From positions 186,001-250,000 of the forward strand of contig BPJV01000001.1 of NCBI GenBank assembly GCA_026004795.1: a DNA stretch of 64,000 nucleotides, given 5' to 3'. The notes beneath the pieces were generated by a model. The model was not told the DNA's origin and did no database searches. It saw nothing but the letters and a program-made list of their open reading frames with translations. Below are positions 26,799 to 36,222 of this stretch, one piece after another; positions within the stretch are counted from its first letter, which is position 1; each line of letters opens with the position of its first letter. The stretch is from Pirellulaceae bacterium (lineage in GTDB: Bacteria > Planctomycetota > Planctomycetia > Pirellulales > Pirellulaceae). Made by a program: the position numbers and the translations under genes.

Positions 26799-28662
26799 CC
26801 TTCAGCCCCAAGATGTTGGCTGCTACTTCCAAGTGATCCTTCAATCGCGATAGCAGTGAGCCCCGCATCGATGCTCTGGTCAGCATGCCGCCGCTTGCAC
26901 CGCGGCGATCGCCTCCCACCACGGCTTTTACCGTGAGAATCGGCTCCCCTTCACGGAACACAAGCGCCTCGTCATGACTCCCATTCCATGCCGGAAGGTC
27001 TGCAAACCGGCCAGAATTGCCCCGCGTCAGCTGTTCCCATTGGTGTCGGCACACTCGCACATCATGAGGCGCGTAGACGACTGCCTTTGCTGCTACCTGG
27101 GAAATCTGGTAGACGTTCCTCCTATCGAAATGGACGTGAATCGCCCCGCCATCGCCTGCCTCGGAGAAACCGCTGCTTCGACGAATTGATTCACCCCAAG
27201 CGTCGAGGTGCCAAGCAACCGGGTTCAGACCGCAATCGCCGAGAATTTCCATCCCCGCCGTCCACCGCGGATTCAGCTCCAGCACCCACAGATGCCCTGA
27301 AGCATCCAACACCCCATCCACGCCTAACCACCCAACATAGCCACATCTTTTATGAAGAATTTCGCACATTCTTAGCAATCCACAGACTGCTGCTGGTTCG
27401 AGAGAGACGGGGCCAAAGGATCCACGGTAGACGAATTCGGACGGGCCCGGCCAGTCCTCCGCACGCCAAGATTCGGTTGCTCCGAGGATCGCGCCGAATT
27501 CTCCCGCAGCCAAAGGTAAGACCGGGAAGCTGGCCAATGGCATCGCTGCTTCCACTTGGTGCCACCCACCTATCATTGCTTCCATTTGGTGCCACCCACC
27601 TACTGAACCAGCCCTTTCGGTGAGTCGTCGCCATCCTTTCTTATGGATTTGCTGCTTACTGGCAGATTGGGGGACCCAGGAAAGATCGGTCAAGGAGCAA
27701 CCTGACGGGGAGTTAAATGGGTAGTAGTCGGGGGGGGCGATGGCCCGTGCGGGGGAATCAGTATCGGTGGGTGGCACCATCTGCGGAGTGGTGGGTGGCA
27801 CTGTTGGCGGAGTGACGAGAAGGGAGATGCCTAGGGGACGACCGGGAACGACCTGCTGTAGATAGTGTTGGGAAGGGATGTGCGTGCGAAACCATGCGGG
27901 GGTCGCGTGAGGAGGGATGGAGTGCGGGAAGCGACGGATCCCGAGGCCTCCACCGCTGTGCAACGGTTTGATGATCCAACCCGGATGCAGATCCTTTGCC
28001 ATCGGCGAAATCGCCCCACCGGCACCACACGGGGGGATTTGAGACGAGAGCTCTGGTCCCTTGGAGAGCGGTGAACGAGAATCGGTAACCGCACGAACAT
28101 TCGCGGGTTGATAGTGAACGGTGGCCTTCGCATCCAAGGGAGCGAATTCTGGAGGAGTGGCTAGTAAGGGGAGATCGAGGAATGGAGCGCAGCGATCGGC
28201 GGAGTCCTCCACGGGGCGTGGTTGCTGAAGGTAGCTGGGAGGGAAGCCAAGCCCGCATTCCAGAGCAAGTGCTCGAATCGTCCAGGGGGAACGCAGTTGG
28301 CTTACCTGTGGGGAAGTAGGTCCCAGAAAGGTGGAAGACTGATGCAGGTAGTCGACCAGTTCGGGGTGGTTCTCAATGCCACCTGCTGCGACGGTGATGG
28401 GCGGTGTCCAGTTGTGCAGTCGCCTCCACTTTTGGAAGCAGGCATCGATTTGTTCGAGCACCTCCTTCCAGGCCGATTCTTCACCGCGAGGGGCTGCTGG
28501 GCCAAGATCTTTCGATCGAGGCCAAGAAATTCGAAGCGAATCCAAGGTTTCTGCACAAGTGTCGAAATCGTTGAAGTGATCGATGGCTGTCACTGGGTAA
28601 CCGCAGCGACGAATGGCCTGGCACAGCGCACGCACGGAAAATCCAATGGCACAAATTAGCAT
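26791..28662 (-). CDS. ATP-grasp protein with a repeat-bearing insertion
   Basis: A 623-residue ATP-grasp enzyme. The N-terminal Rossmann-like part begins MLICAIGFSVRALCQAIRRC, followed by VAAGGIENHPELVDYL and a linker. ATP-grasp hallmarks are WIIKPLHSGGGLGIRRF (nucleotide-binding Lys and Gly loop), QQVVPGRPLGISLLV and the metal-binding LELNPRWTAGMEILGD. It resembles the COG2232 proteins found with tetrahydromethanopterin-linked C1 genes in methylotrophs and planctomycetes, but no such genes are in the window. Residues about 286-375 form a low-complexity insertion coded partly by two sets of short DNA repeats (PPTVPPTTPQMVPPT and GGWHQMEAMIGGWHQVEA), placed in the middle of the ATP-grasp domain. 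The frame stays open, so the protein may still fold. Substrate unknown. Confidence 0.8.
   Translation of the reverse strand: MLICAIGFSVRALCQAIRRCGYPVTAIDHFNDFDTCAETLDSLRISWPRSKDLGPAAPRGEESAWKEVLEQIDACFQKWRRLHNWTPPITVAAGGIENHPELVDYLHQSSTFLGPTSPQVSQLRSPWTIRALALECGLGFPPSYLQQPRPVEDSADRCAPFLDLPLLATPPEFAPLDAKATVHYQPANVRAVTDSRSPLSKGPELSSQIPPCGAGGAISPMAKDLHPGWIIKPLHSGGGLGIRRFPHSIPPHATPAWFRTHIPSQHYLQQVVPGRPLGISLLVTPPTVPPTTPQMVPPTDTDSPARAIAPPDYYPFNSPSGCSLTDLSWVPQSASKQQIHKKGWRRLTERAGSVGGWHQMEAMIGGWHQVEAAMPLASFPVLPLAAGEFGAILGATESWRAEDWPGPSEFVYRGSFGPVSLEPAAVCGLLRMCEILHKRCGYVGWLGVDGVLDASGHLWVLELNPRWTAGMEILGDCGLNPVAWHLDAWGESIRRSSGFSEAGDGGAIHVHFDRRNVYQISQVAAKAVVYAPHDVRVCRHQWEQLTRGNSGRFADLPAWNGSHDEALVFREGEPILTVKAVVGGDRRGASGGMLTRASMRGSLLSRLKDHLEVAANILGLKVT
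27548..27607. repeat. Two tandem 30-bp repeats containing GGTGCCACCCACC
   Basis: Two 30-bp copies (27548-27577 and 27578-27607) differ at only a few bases and share the 13-mer GGTGCCACCCACC at 27558-27570 and 27588-27600. They lie in frame inside the ATP-grasp gene, encoding GGWHQ-type repeats on the minus strand. The inverse of the same 13-mer occurs 166 bp away. Confidence 0.75.
27766..27802. repeat. Two copies of GGTGGGTGGCAC(C/T), inverse of the 27.55-kb repeats
   Basis: GGTGGGTGGCACC (27766-27778) and GGTGGGTGGCACT (27790-27802), spaced 24 bp apart, are the reverse complement of the 13-mer at 27558 and 27588. The two sets thus form an imperfect inverted pair, with about 158 bp between the outermost repeat units. 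They encode the Pro/Thr-rich part of the ATP-grasp insertion. Confidence 0.75.
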
Positions 28663-28993
28663 TTTCTCGGCAGAACTAAGGTGAAGGGGAAAGCTGGGCG
28701 AAACATCAGCCTGAAGGCAGGGTTAGGAATTTGCGGAATGTCCTGTGAGGCAACGCCGGAGAATTACCACCCTGAGGGCTGTACCTGAGTAGCGCTTAAC
28801 TAAAGTAGTAGAGAGGCGTCATTCATGGACGAACTCCCATCGCCAGGGCGCGATAACGGGGACAGGCAAGTAGACGGTCCGCACCAACTCGGACGGATGG
28901 ATGATTGTCGCGGCCATTGACCGTCATCCAGTTTTAATGGGATTGCATTGGAGTCACTTAAGATTGAGCCTTAATTTGTGGAAACTGCCAAGT
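28663..28993. other. Divergent intergenic region before the T2SS operon
   Basis: About 330 nt separating the minus-strand ATP-grasp gene from the plus-strand T2SS operon. It should hold both promoters, but no convincing -35/-10 pair was found. The downstream frame is open from 28901 through part of it. Confidence 0.4.
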
Positions 28994-31900
28994 ATGCAAT
29001 ATGTCTCTTCTTTACCATCTCTTCGTCGGGCGGTGCTCTCGCTTTTTCTGTTGGGGGCGATCCTTGGAGGGTATGCGAGGACGGTGTCGGCGCAGGATTA
29101 CCTAGGCGTGCTACCTGAGTTGTTGAAGCCGGAAGTCGCTGAACGCTTGAATCTTAGCGAGGAACAACGGCAACAGATCGAGTCATTGATCAATCAACGA
29201 GTCAGTGCCACGCTGGAGCTGGCTCAGCAACTGCGCGAGGTACCTGATCCCCAACTGCAGGCCAAGTTGAGGATGGATTTTACTCGCCAGTCCGAAGAAT
29301 TGGGATATCAGATACTGACTCCAGAGCAACGAGAGCAGGTGGCGAAGTACCGAGTCGAGTGGATGGGGATGCTGGCGCTCGCGGATCCTGAGATAGCCGA
29401 GCAGTTAAACCTAACCGATCATCAACGTGCTTTGGTGGAAGAATGGATGGCGCGGGTACGCCGCGAGCGCCGGGGCACAGAAGCCGAGCGGATGCGAGCG
29501 GAGGCGCAGCGGGCGTTGCGGCAGAGCATCTCCGACAGCCAGTTCGCCATGTGGCAGTTCTTGGCTGGGCAGGTTCCTCAGCCTCCCGAGCAGGTTGAAC
29601 CGCCGCCGGCAGACACGCCGCCGGTATCGGATCGGCCTGCATCTGGGGAGGCCGATACCATGACGACCTCCAGTGGCGGTGCCGACGGCCAAGCTGTTGA
29701 CGTCGACAACAGCCAGATTCCTGTGGAGGAAGTTCGGCTAGTGCTCAATTTCGATGGTGTTCCCTGGGCGGAAGCAATTCGGTGGTTGGCCGAGCAGGCG
29801 GACCTATCCGTGCAGATGGACACGGTGCCTCCGGGAACCTTCAGCTATCGGGATCGTGCGCGCACCTACACCGTTGCTGAGGCGCTGGACATTATGAACG
29901 CCTCCATGCTCCACACGGGCTTCATTCTCATGCGTCAAGGTCGCATGCTGCGGGTGATCAATTTCGAAGAGCAAGACATTGTCGGTGAGTACATCAATGA
30001 AACGGCCGATTTGGTTGATGCGCAAGAGTTGCAGCGCCGTGGCGATTACGAGCCGGTCAAGTACGTGTTTTCGTTGACTCGTTTGGATGTGGAGCAGTTT
30101 CGTACGGAAGTGGAACGCTTGTTGAGCGTCAATGGAACGGTGGTGGCTGTGCCCTCGGCCGGGCAATTGATCGTCAGTGATTTAGCCAAGAATGTCCGCG
30201 CCATCAAAGCGGTGATTGACATCGCCGAAGATCCATCCACCGCGCGGGGCTCTGCCGTCCAGGTATTGCCGTTGAAGCATGTGACTGCCGAGGAAGTTTT
30301 GACCGTCGCTCGTCCACTGCTGGGGCTGGAGGAAGGAGTCAATCGCAGCGATCAAATCAGTCTGGCCACCAACACGTTCGGCACGACGATCTTCGCCATG
30401 GGGGATGCGAATAAAGTGCAAATCCTGCGCGATTTGGTGAAAACCATGGACACGCCTCCCCCGGAGGATGAGAACATGGTGGATCGCTACGAGTCCCCCA
30501 AGATTCGGCGGCACAAGGTAGTCGGTTGCGATTTGGAGCTGGCCTATTCCGTGGTCGCCAACCTATTGGCCGGACTACCCGACGTGCGGTTGGCCAAGGA
30601 CGAGACGGCCAAGCAACTAGTTCTTCAGGCCCGAGAGGCGGAGCACAAGTTGGTCGAAGACACGCTGCGCGAACTGGCCGGTGAGGCGAGCGATTTCAAG
30701 GTCATTCAACTGGAGAAACTGGATACGCAGTTGGCCATCGCGGCCATCAAGAAATTCTTCCAGTTATCCGATACGGCCGACGCGGCCAGTGGTCAGCCGG
30801 TGATCGACGGCGATATTCTGGCTCGTCAGGTATGGGTCAAGGGCTCCGAATCGCAAGTCGAGCAGATTCGCCAGTTCATTACTCAGTTAGAGGCCAATAC
30901 GGCCAGCACGAATCCGCTGGGCGATAACGTACGCGTGGTGCCGCTGACCGGACGAGCCGCGCAAGATGCGCTGCAACAGGCCCAGGCATTATGGGATCAG
31001 CTCAACGGGAGCGTGCGGTTGCGGGTACTGAAAAGCCCGGCTGCAAGTGGAACGAACGGGCTGCCTCAAAAGGTGATTGCTCCCGATGATACGGACAAGG
31101 AAGCCGCCAGTCGGCAAACCGGACGAGCACAAAATCTGGCCGACTTTTTGCAGGGGCGCCATCAGCAAACGATGCCCCGAGGGCAGTTCGTCCAATTTCC
31201 ACGCCCGCAGGAAGCGGCCTCGCCGAGCGATCTTACTCAAAACGCTGCACCAGAGCCAGATCAACAAAACGCAGCGACGCCAGAGAGTCAGCAAGGCAGG
31301 GAGGAAGCTGCTGCGGATCGAGGCAGGCGATCTGGCGAGATTGTCATCATGGAAGGCCCTGCCGGGCTCATCATCACCTCTGAGAACAAGGAGGCATTGG
31401 CCCAATTTGAGAATCTCTTGCGGATGATGTCCGACCAATCGATGCTAGCGACCGCGGAACCGACCGTCATCTATTTGAAGAACATCTCTGCGGCGGCGGC
31501 CAAGGAATTGTTAGAAGCGGTGTTGAGTGGAACGGCCAGTAGTGGTGGTAGCGGCGGAGGTGGGCTGCTCGGCGATATGGCGGGGCAGATACTCGGCGGT
31601 TTCGGTGGCGGTCTGTTCGGCGCTATGATGGGTGGAAGTGGTGACGATCTGATCGCCAGTGGCAGTGGTTTGGCAGTAGGCGACTATTCGATCACCGCCG
31701 ATCCGCGGCTCAACGCATTGATTATCAAAGCGAGTCCCCCCGATATGTACTTGATCGAACAATTGCTGGAGGTCATCGACCAGCCCGAAAGTCCGTTGAA
31801 TGTCACGACACGTGGTGAGTTCGCGATCATCCCCGTCATTACGCAGAATGCGACCGACGTGGTCAATGTTATCAAGAGTCTCTATGGTGATCGCATTCAA

Positions 31901-32518
31901 GGCAGCGGCAGTGGTGGCGGCGGAGGTGGTGGACGAAACGACCAACCAAATCCTGCCGAGATCATCGCCGCATTGCGTGGTGGTGGACGTGGAGGACGTG
32001 GAGGTGGCGCCTCGAGCCAGTTGACGGAGCCGAAGATCGCGATTACGGCCGAACCGAAGTCCAATTCGCTGTTGGTGGTCGCCCAACCGCAACACATCGC
32101 CGAGATTCGGCAGATCGTGGAAGTCATTGATGAAGCGGGGCGCGAGGAAGTCGAGGAGATCGGGTATGCCAGTTTGGACGGAGTGGTCAGTGGTGAATTG
32201 TTCCTCACGAGCGTAACGCGATTGCTCGGTCCCCAGGCCCAGGCCAACGTTACTACTCGCGATGGACAGACTGCCTCATCAGGTGGAGGTGATTCGCGCG
32301 GTTCCAGCGATGACGGATCCGATGCGGCTCGCCAAGCAGCCCGTGAGGCCTTTATCCAGCGGATGCGAGAACGTGGTTTCGGCGGGTTTGGTGGTTTCGG
32401 TGGCGGACCTCCTGGAGGTGCACCGGGTGGAGGGGACCGCGGTCGAGGCGGCGGTTTCGGCGGTTTCGGCGGTTTCGGTGGTCGTGGTGGTGACGGGCGG
32501 CAGGGAGGTGGTCGCTAG
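28994..32518 (+). CDS. Secretin-like N-domain protein of the T2SS operon (no barrel domain seen)
   Basis: A 1174-residue exported protein from ATG 28994, where a signal peptide runs to about VSAQ. Residues about 35-190 hold two LNL-type helical segments (LNLSEEQRQQIESLINQRV; LNLTDHQRALVEEWMARV). From about 230 on, a chain of N0/N1-type secretin domains follows (YEPVKYVFSLTRLDVEQF, VQVLPLKHVTAEEVLTVARP, FKVIQLEKLDTQLAIAAIKK, EPTVIYLKNISAAAAKELLE, EFAIIPVITQNATDVVNVIK), roughly six copies, with Gly-rich linkers. The C-terminus is a Gly/Arg/Phe-rich tail (GFGGFGGFGG). I see no C-terminal secretin barrel or its VPxLGxIPxLGxLF-type motif, so this may be an inner collar or periplasmic ring rather than the pore. 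It is the first gene of a T2SS operon. Confidence 0.85.
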   Translation: MQYVSSLPSLRRAVLSLFLLGAILGGYARTVSAQDYLGVLPELLKPEVAERLNLSEEQRQQIESLINQRVSATLELAQQLREVPDPQLQAKLRMDFTRQSEELGYQILTPEQREQVAKYRVEWMGMLALADPEIAEQLNLTDHQRALVEEWMARVRRERRGTEAERMRAEAQRALRQSISDSQFAMWQFLAGQVPQPPEQVEPPPADTPPVSDRPASGEADTMTTSSGGADGQAVDVDNSQIPVEEVRLVLNFDGVPWAEAIRWLAEQADLSVQMDTVPPGTFSYRDRARTYTVAEALDIMNASMLHTGFILMRQGRMLRVINFEEQDIVGEYINETADLVDAQELQRRGDYEPVKYVFSLTRLDVEQFRTEVERLLSVNGTVVAVPSAGQLIVSDLAKNVRAIKAVIDIAEDPSTARGSAVQVLPLKHVTAEEVLTVARPLLGLEEGVNRSDQISLATNTFGTTIFAMGDANKVQILRDLVKTMDTPPPEDENMVDRYESPKIRRHKVVGCDLELAYSVVANLLAGLPDVRLAKDETAKQLVLQAREAEHKLVEDTLRELAGEASDFKVIQLEKLDTQLAIAAIKKFFQLSDTADAASGQPVIDGDILARQVWVKGSESQVEQIRQFITQLEANTASTNPLGDNVRVVPLTGRAAQDALQQAQALWDQLNGSVRLRVLKSPAASGTNGLPQKVIAPDDTDKEAASRQTGRAQNLADFLQGRHQQTMPRGQFVQFPRPQEAASPSDLTQNAAPEPDQQNAATPESQQGREEAAADRGRRSGEIVIMEGPAGLIITSENKEALAQFENLLRMMSDQSMLATAEPTVIYLKNISAAAAKELLEAVLSGTASSGGSGGGGLLGDMAGQILGGFGGGLFGAMMGGSGDDLIASGSGLAVGDYSITADPRLNALIIKASPPDMYLIEQLLEVIDQPESPLNVTTRGEFAIIPVITQNATDVVNVIKSLYGDRIQGSGSGGGGGGGRNDQPNPAEIIAALRGGGRGGRGGGASSQLTEPKIAITAEPKSNSLLVVAQPQHIAEIRQIVEVIDEAGREEVEEIGYASLDGVVSGELFLTSVTRLLGPQAQANVTTRDGQTASSGGGDSRGSSDDGSDAARQAAREAFIQRMRERGFGGFGGFGGGPPGGAPGGGDRGRGGGFGGFGGFGGRGGDGRQGGGR

Positions 32519-32699
32519 GAGTGCACCATCACGCGGTGCCAAATTCCGTCGGTGGAGGAATTAAGGCAAGCCAGGCCTCCGGCGATGGCCCTCCTTGCAT
32601 TGAGCATCTACACGGCCGAGGGGATAGAATGAGGAAGCCCCAGGCAGACCTGTTCTGCTCCAATTCACGTTCAATTGATCCGTAGCGAGGTGCGTTCGC

Positions 32700-34404
32700 A
32701 TGATGACCTTAGATGTCGGTGAAATACTGTTGCGGCGGGGGCTTCTGGACGAGGAGCAACTGCGAACCGTACGGGCAAAAGCCACCGACGGGAACGTGAT
32801 CGCTGCCGCCGTGCGCGCCGGACTGGTGGAAGAAGATGCGGCGCTGCGCGCGTTGGGGGACGAGCTGGAAATCGAATTCATCGATCTGCGCACGGCTGAC
32901 GTCGATGAATCCTTAGTCAAATCGTTTCCTCAGAAACTGATCTATCGACATAACCTGCTTCCGATTGTTCGCGAGAACGGGTCGCTGAAGGTTGCCACCA
33001 GCAATCCGCTGGATGTCTACGCGTTGGACGAAGCGAGCGCGGCGACCGGCCTGACCATCGTACCGGTAGTGGCCGAGCAGAGTGAGATTGCCCGGTTGAC
33101 CAAGAAGCTGCTAGGGGTCGGCTCGGAGACCGTCGAAGGGTTGTTGGCTGCCCGCGAGGAGGAAGAGGATGTCCAGTTGCTCGAGGACATCGACATCGAC
33201 GCGGCGGAAGTCGGCGAGATGGTGCAGGAGGCATCGGTAATCCGCTTGGTCAACGAAATCCTCGTAGAAGCGATCGATTCACGAGCCAGCGACGTGCACA
33301 TCGAGTCTCAAGCATCGGGAATCGTCATTCGTTACCGCATCGATGGTATCCTCCACGACCAACCAGTCCCCCCCGAAATCAATCGCTTCCAGGCCGCCAT
33401 CATTAGCCGGCTCAAAATCATGGCACGGCTGAACATCGCGGAAAAGCGGCTGCCGCAAGATGGTCGCATCAAATTGAAAGTTCACGGCCGGGAAATCGAT
33501 ATCCGCTTGTCGGTAATCCCCATGATTCATGGCGAAAGCCTGGTGATGCGTATCCTCGATAAGGGAGCGATGAAGTTCGATCTTCGCAGCTTGGGGATGG
33601 ATGCCCAAACCTATGCGACATTCAGTGAGTTGATCCGCCTGCCACACGGAATCATCCTCGTAACAGGCCCCACCGGTTCCGGAAAAACGACGACTCTTTA
33701 CAGCGCGTTGCTTGAGATACGCAGCCCCGAGATCAAAATCATCACCACCGAGGATCCGGTCGAATACCAACTGGAAGGGATTAACCAGATTCAGGTCCAC
33801 GCCAAGATTGGGCTGACCTTCGCCGCGTCCTTGCGAAGCATCCTCCGTCATGACCCAGACGTCGTGCTGGTGGGAGAAGATTCGCGATCAGGAAACGGCG
33901 GAGAATGCCATCCAAGCTTCGCTGACGGGGCACTTGGTTTTCAGCACCCTGCACACCAACGATGCGGCCGGAGCCTTTACCCGCATCATCGACATGGGGG
34001 TCGAACCTTTTCTGGTCGCCAGTACGGTGGAAGGCGTGATGGCGCAGCGGTTGGTGCGTAAGCTGTGCGACCACTGCAAGGAACCCTACGAGCCTCATGC
34101 CGAGGATTTACCGAACGACTTTCCCTGGGACAAGCTGGGCGACCACCCCCTCTACCGGGCACGTGGGTGCCGAGTGTGCCGCAACGTGGGATATGCCGGT
34201 CGCATGGGGATTTACGAGTTGCTGGTAACCAACGAAGAAATCAAAGCTTTGGCGCACGACCGTGTCAGCACATGGGACATCAAGCAAGCGGCGTTGAAAG
34301 CAGGCATGCGCACCTTGCGCATGGATGCGTGGGACAAAGCCATTGCCGGAAGAACAAGCGTCGAAGAGGTGCTGCGGGTCACCAAAGGGGACCGCCTCCA
34401 ATAG
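32700..34404 (+). CDS. gspE: Type II secretion ATPase GspE (frameshifted)
   Basis: Hexameric ATPase that powers pseudopilus assembly. N-terminal T2SSE_N domain: [18 protein letters not shown], then [10 protein letters not shown]. The core shows [14 protein letters not shown], Walker [16 protein letters not shown], Asp box [13 protein letters not shown] and Walker B in [10 protein letters not shown]. Right after GE the frame breaks: GGGAGAAGATTCG (about 33872-33884) yields DSRSGNGG instead of [12 protein letters not shown], which continues one base over to 34404. Downstream are [17 protein letters not shown] and a zinc tetracysteine region (LCDHCKEPY ... CRVCRNVGY). Read through, it would be 567 residues, normal for the family. 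One extra base explains it; sequencing error is likeliest, with a real loss-of-function mutation as the alternative. Confidence 0.9.
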
Positions 34405-34454
34405 CTCCTTAGCTGCTCAATTTTTCATAATCGACCAATCTGCTACAGACGATC

Positions 34455-35654
34455 ATGCCAGAATTCGCCTACGTCGCTCGCGATCAAGCCGGACAAAAGA
34501 AAACGGGAGTGCTGACGGCTAATAGTCAGTACGACGCGCTAGCACAGTTGGACGGCATGGCCTTGCTGCCTTTGGAGATCAAGGTCGCCAAGGATCCCAG
34601 GTCCGTACGCACCAAACGCATTTCGGGCCAGGTGATGGCCAACGTGTACAACCAGTTGGCGGCCTTGCTCAGGAGCGGCGTACCCCTGCTGAGGGCTTTG
34701 ACGGTGATCAGCCAGCAGGCGAGCAAGCCGGCGTTGAAAGAGGTGTTGACCGAGGTCAAATTGCGGGTGGAGGATGGTGAACCGCTGGCCGTCGCCATGG
34801 CTCGCTTTCCCCGCGTGTTCAGCGAGATGGCGATCAACATGGTGCGTGCGGGAGCCGAGGGGGGCTTCCTGGAAGACGCCTTGGAGCGGGTCGCCGCCTT
34901 CACCGAGCAGCAAGAAGATCTGAAAGGCCGCGCCACGGGAGCACTCGCCTACCCGATCTTTCTGGCTTGTGTGGGTACGGCGGTCGTCAGCGTGCTGATC
35001 ATCTTTTTCGTTCCCAAGTTCGAACCACTTTTCGCCACCTTGCGCGAGCGAGGACAACTTCCGTACGCTACCGACCTGTTGTTGAATTTCAGTGATTTCC
35101 TACAGGCCTATTGGTGGGTATTGGTGGCCGTGCTGGTGCTCGGTTTTCTCTCCCTGGCCTCGTTCTTGCGCACCGAGCGCGGCCGGTATTGGCTCGATTG
35201 GTTCAAGATCAACCTGCCCATGCTGGGCGGCATTTTTTTGAATCTTGCTGTGGCTCGGTTTTGTCGCGTTTTAGGAACGTTGTTGACCAACGGAGTGCCC
35301 ATCCTACGGGCACTGGATATCAGCAGCGATGCCGCCGGTAACCGGATTCTCTCGGCGTCGATTCGGCGGGCAAGCGAGAATATTTCGGCAGGTGAGAAGT
35401 TGGCCTCCCCGTTAGCCGCGTCGGGACACTTTCCCCATGAGGTGGTGGAGATGATATCTGTCGCCGAGGAGGCCAATACCCTCGACCGGGTCATGATCCA
35501 GATCGCCGATAACTTGGAAAAAGTGACCTTTCGCCGATTGGATATGTTGGTACGACTACTCGAACCGACCATGTTGCTCATCATGGCTGGCGTCGTGTTT
35601 TTTATTGTCTTGGCGCTGATGGTGCCGCTACTCAACAGCTCCGGCGCTGTTTAA
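34455..35654 (+). CDS. gspF: Type II secretion inner-membrane protein GspF
   Basis: Platform protein of the T2SS, 399 residues. It starts with MPEFAYVARDQAGQKKTGVL, followed by two homologous T2SSF domains: the first contains LAALLRSGVPLLRALTVISQ and MVRAGAEGGFLEDALERVAA, the second RVLGTLLTNGVPILRALDIS and MISVAEEANTLDRVMIQIAD. Three TM helices lie near 175-195, 220-240 and 375-395. Fifty bases after gspE and upstream of gspG, the order fits E-F-G. It interacts with GspE and GspL in known systems. Confidence 0.96.
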   Translation: MPEFAYVARDQAGQKKTGVLTANSQYDALAQLDGMALLPLEIKVAKDPRSVRTKRISGQVMANVYNQLAALLRSGVPLLRALTVISQQASKPALKEVLTEVKLRVEDGEPLAVAMARFPRVFSEMAINMVRAGAEGGFLEDALERVAAFTEQQEDLKGRATGALAYPIFLACVGTAVVSVLIIFFVPKFEPLFATLRERGQLPYATDLLLNFSDFLQAYWWVLVAVLVLGFLSLASFLRTERGRYWLDWFKINLPMLGGIFLNLAVARFCRVLGTLLTNGVPILRALDISSDAAGNRILSASIRRASENISAGEKLASPLAASGHFPHEVVEMISVAEEANTLDRVMIQIADNLEKVTFRRLDMLVRLLEPTMLLIMAGVVFFIVLALMVPLLNSSGAV

Positions 35655-35745
35655 TCTGTTGGTAGAGGCAAAGTCGGTTAGCGATCGCATCCTTGGCGAC
35701 CTGTTCGATATCGCCATTCACCACAAACCAAAGGAGACACAGAGT

Positions 35746-36174
35746 ATGAGATCTCACATCCGTCGTAGGTCCCGAACCTTGGCAGGTCGCTCCACACGAG
35801 CAGCATTTACCTTGTTGGAAGTCATGTTGGTACTGGTGATTCTCGCGGCGATTGCGGGAATCGCGGTGGTCAATATCGGTGGGGTGCAAGAGCGGGCTTA
35901 CGTGCGCACGGCGAAAACCGAGCTGGCCAACCTCAAATCGATGCTCGAACAATATCGCCTCGAGGTGGGTACGTATCCCAACAAGCTGGAAGATTTGCAC
36001 ACACAACCGTCCGATTTGGCCGATCCCAGCCGCTGGCTGCAACTGCTCAAGGAACCGCCCAAGCCGGATCCGTGGGGGCGTCCCTACGAGTACACTGTCA
36101 ATGGCAATGAGTACGAATTACGGAGCTTGGGCCCCGATGGCAAGAGCGGTACGGAAGACGACATCGAGGCGTGA
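35746..36174 (+). CDS. gspG: Major pseudopilin GspG
   Basis: The 142-residue major pseudopilin of the T2SS. The ATG at 35746 is chosen, with a GGAG site 15 nt upstream; the frame is open to 35659, but that extension is not prepilin-like. The type III signal is TRAAFTLLEVMLVLVILAAI, with Glu5 present, but with Ala instead of Gly at -1 of the cleavage site. The mature domain shows KTELANLKSMLEQYRLEVGT, YPNKLEDL and PDPWGRPYEYTVNGNEYEL, ending with LGPDGKSGTEDD, the calcium-binding loop of GspG. A prepilin peptidase is not encoded in this window. Confidence 0.95.
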   Translation: MRSHIRRRSRTLAGRSTRAAFTLLEVMLVLVILAAIAGIAVVNIGGVQERAYVRTAKTELANLKSMLEQYRLEVGTYPNKLEDLHTQPSDLADPSRWLQLLKEPPKPDPWGRPYEYTVNGNEYELRSLGPDGKSGTEDDIEA

Positions 36175-36222
36175 GGATCGCCTCCACAGGTCCCTCGCCA
36201 GGCCTCCAGGAGTGCGCTGCTG

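Noticed and set aside
28901-28993. In-frame extension upstream of the secretin-like gene.
   Set aside because: The extension has no signal peptide; starting at 28994 gives a normal one.
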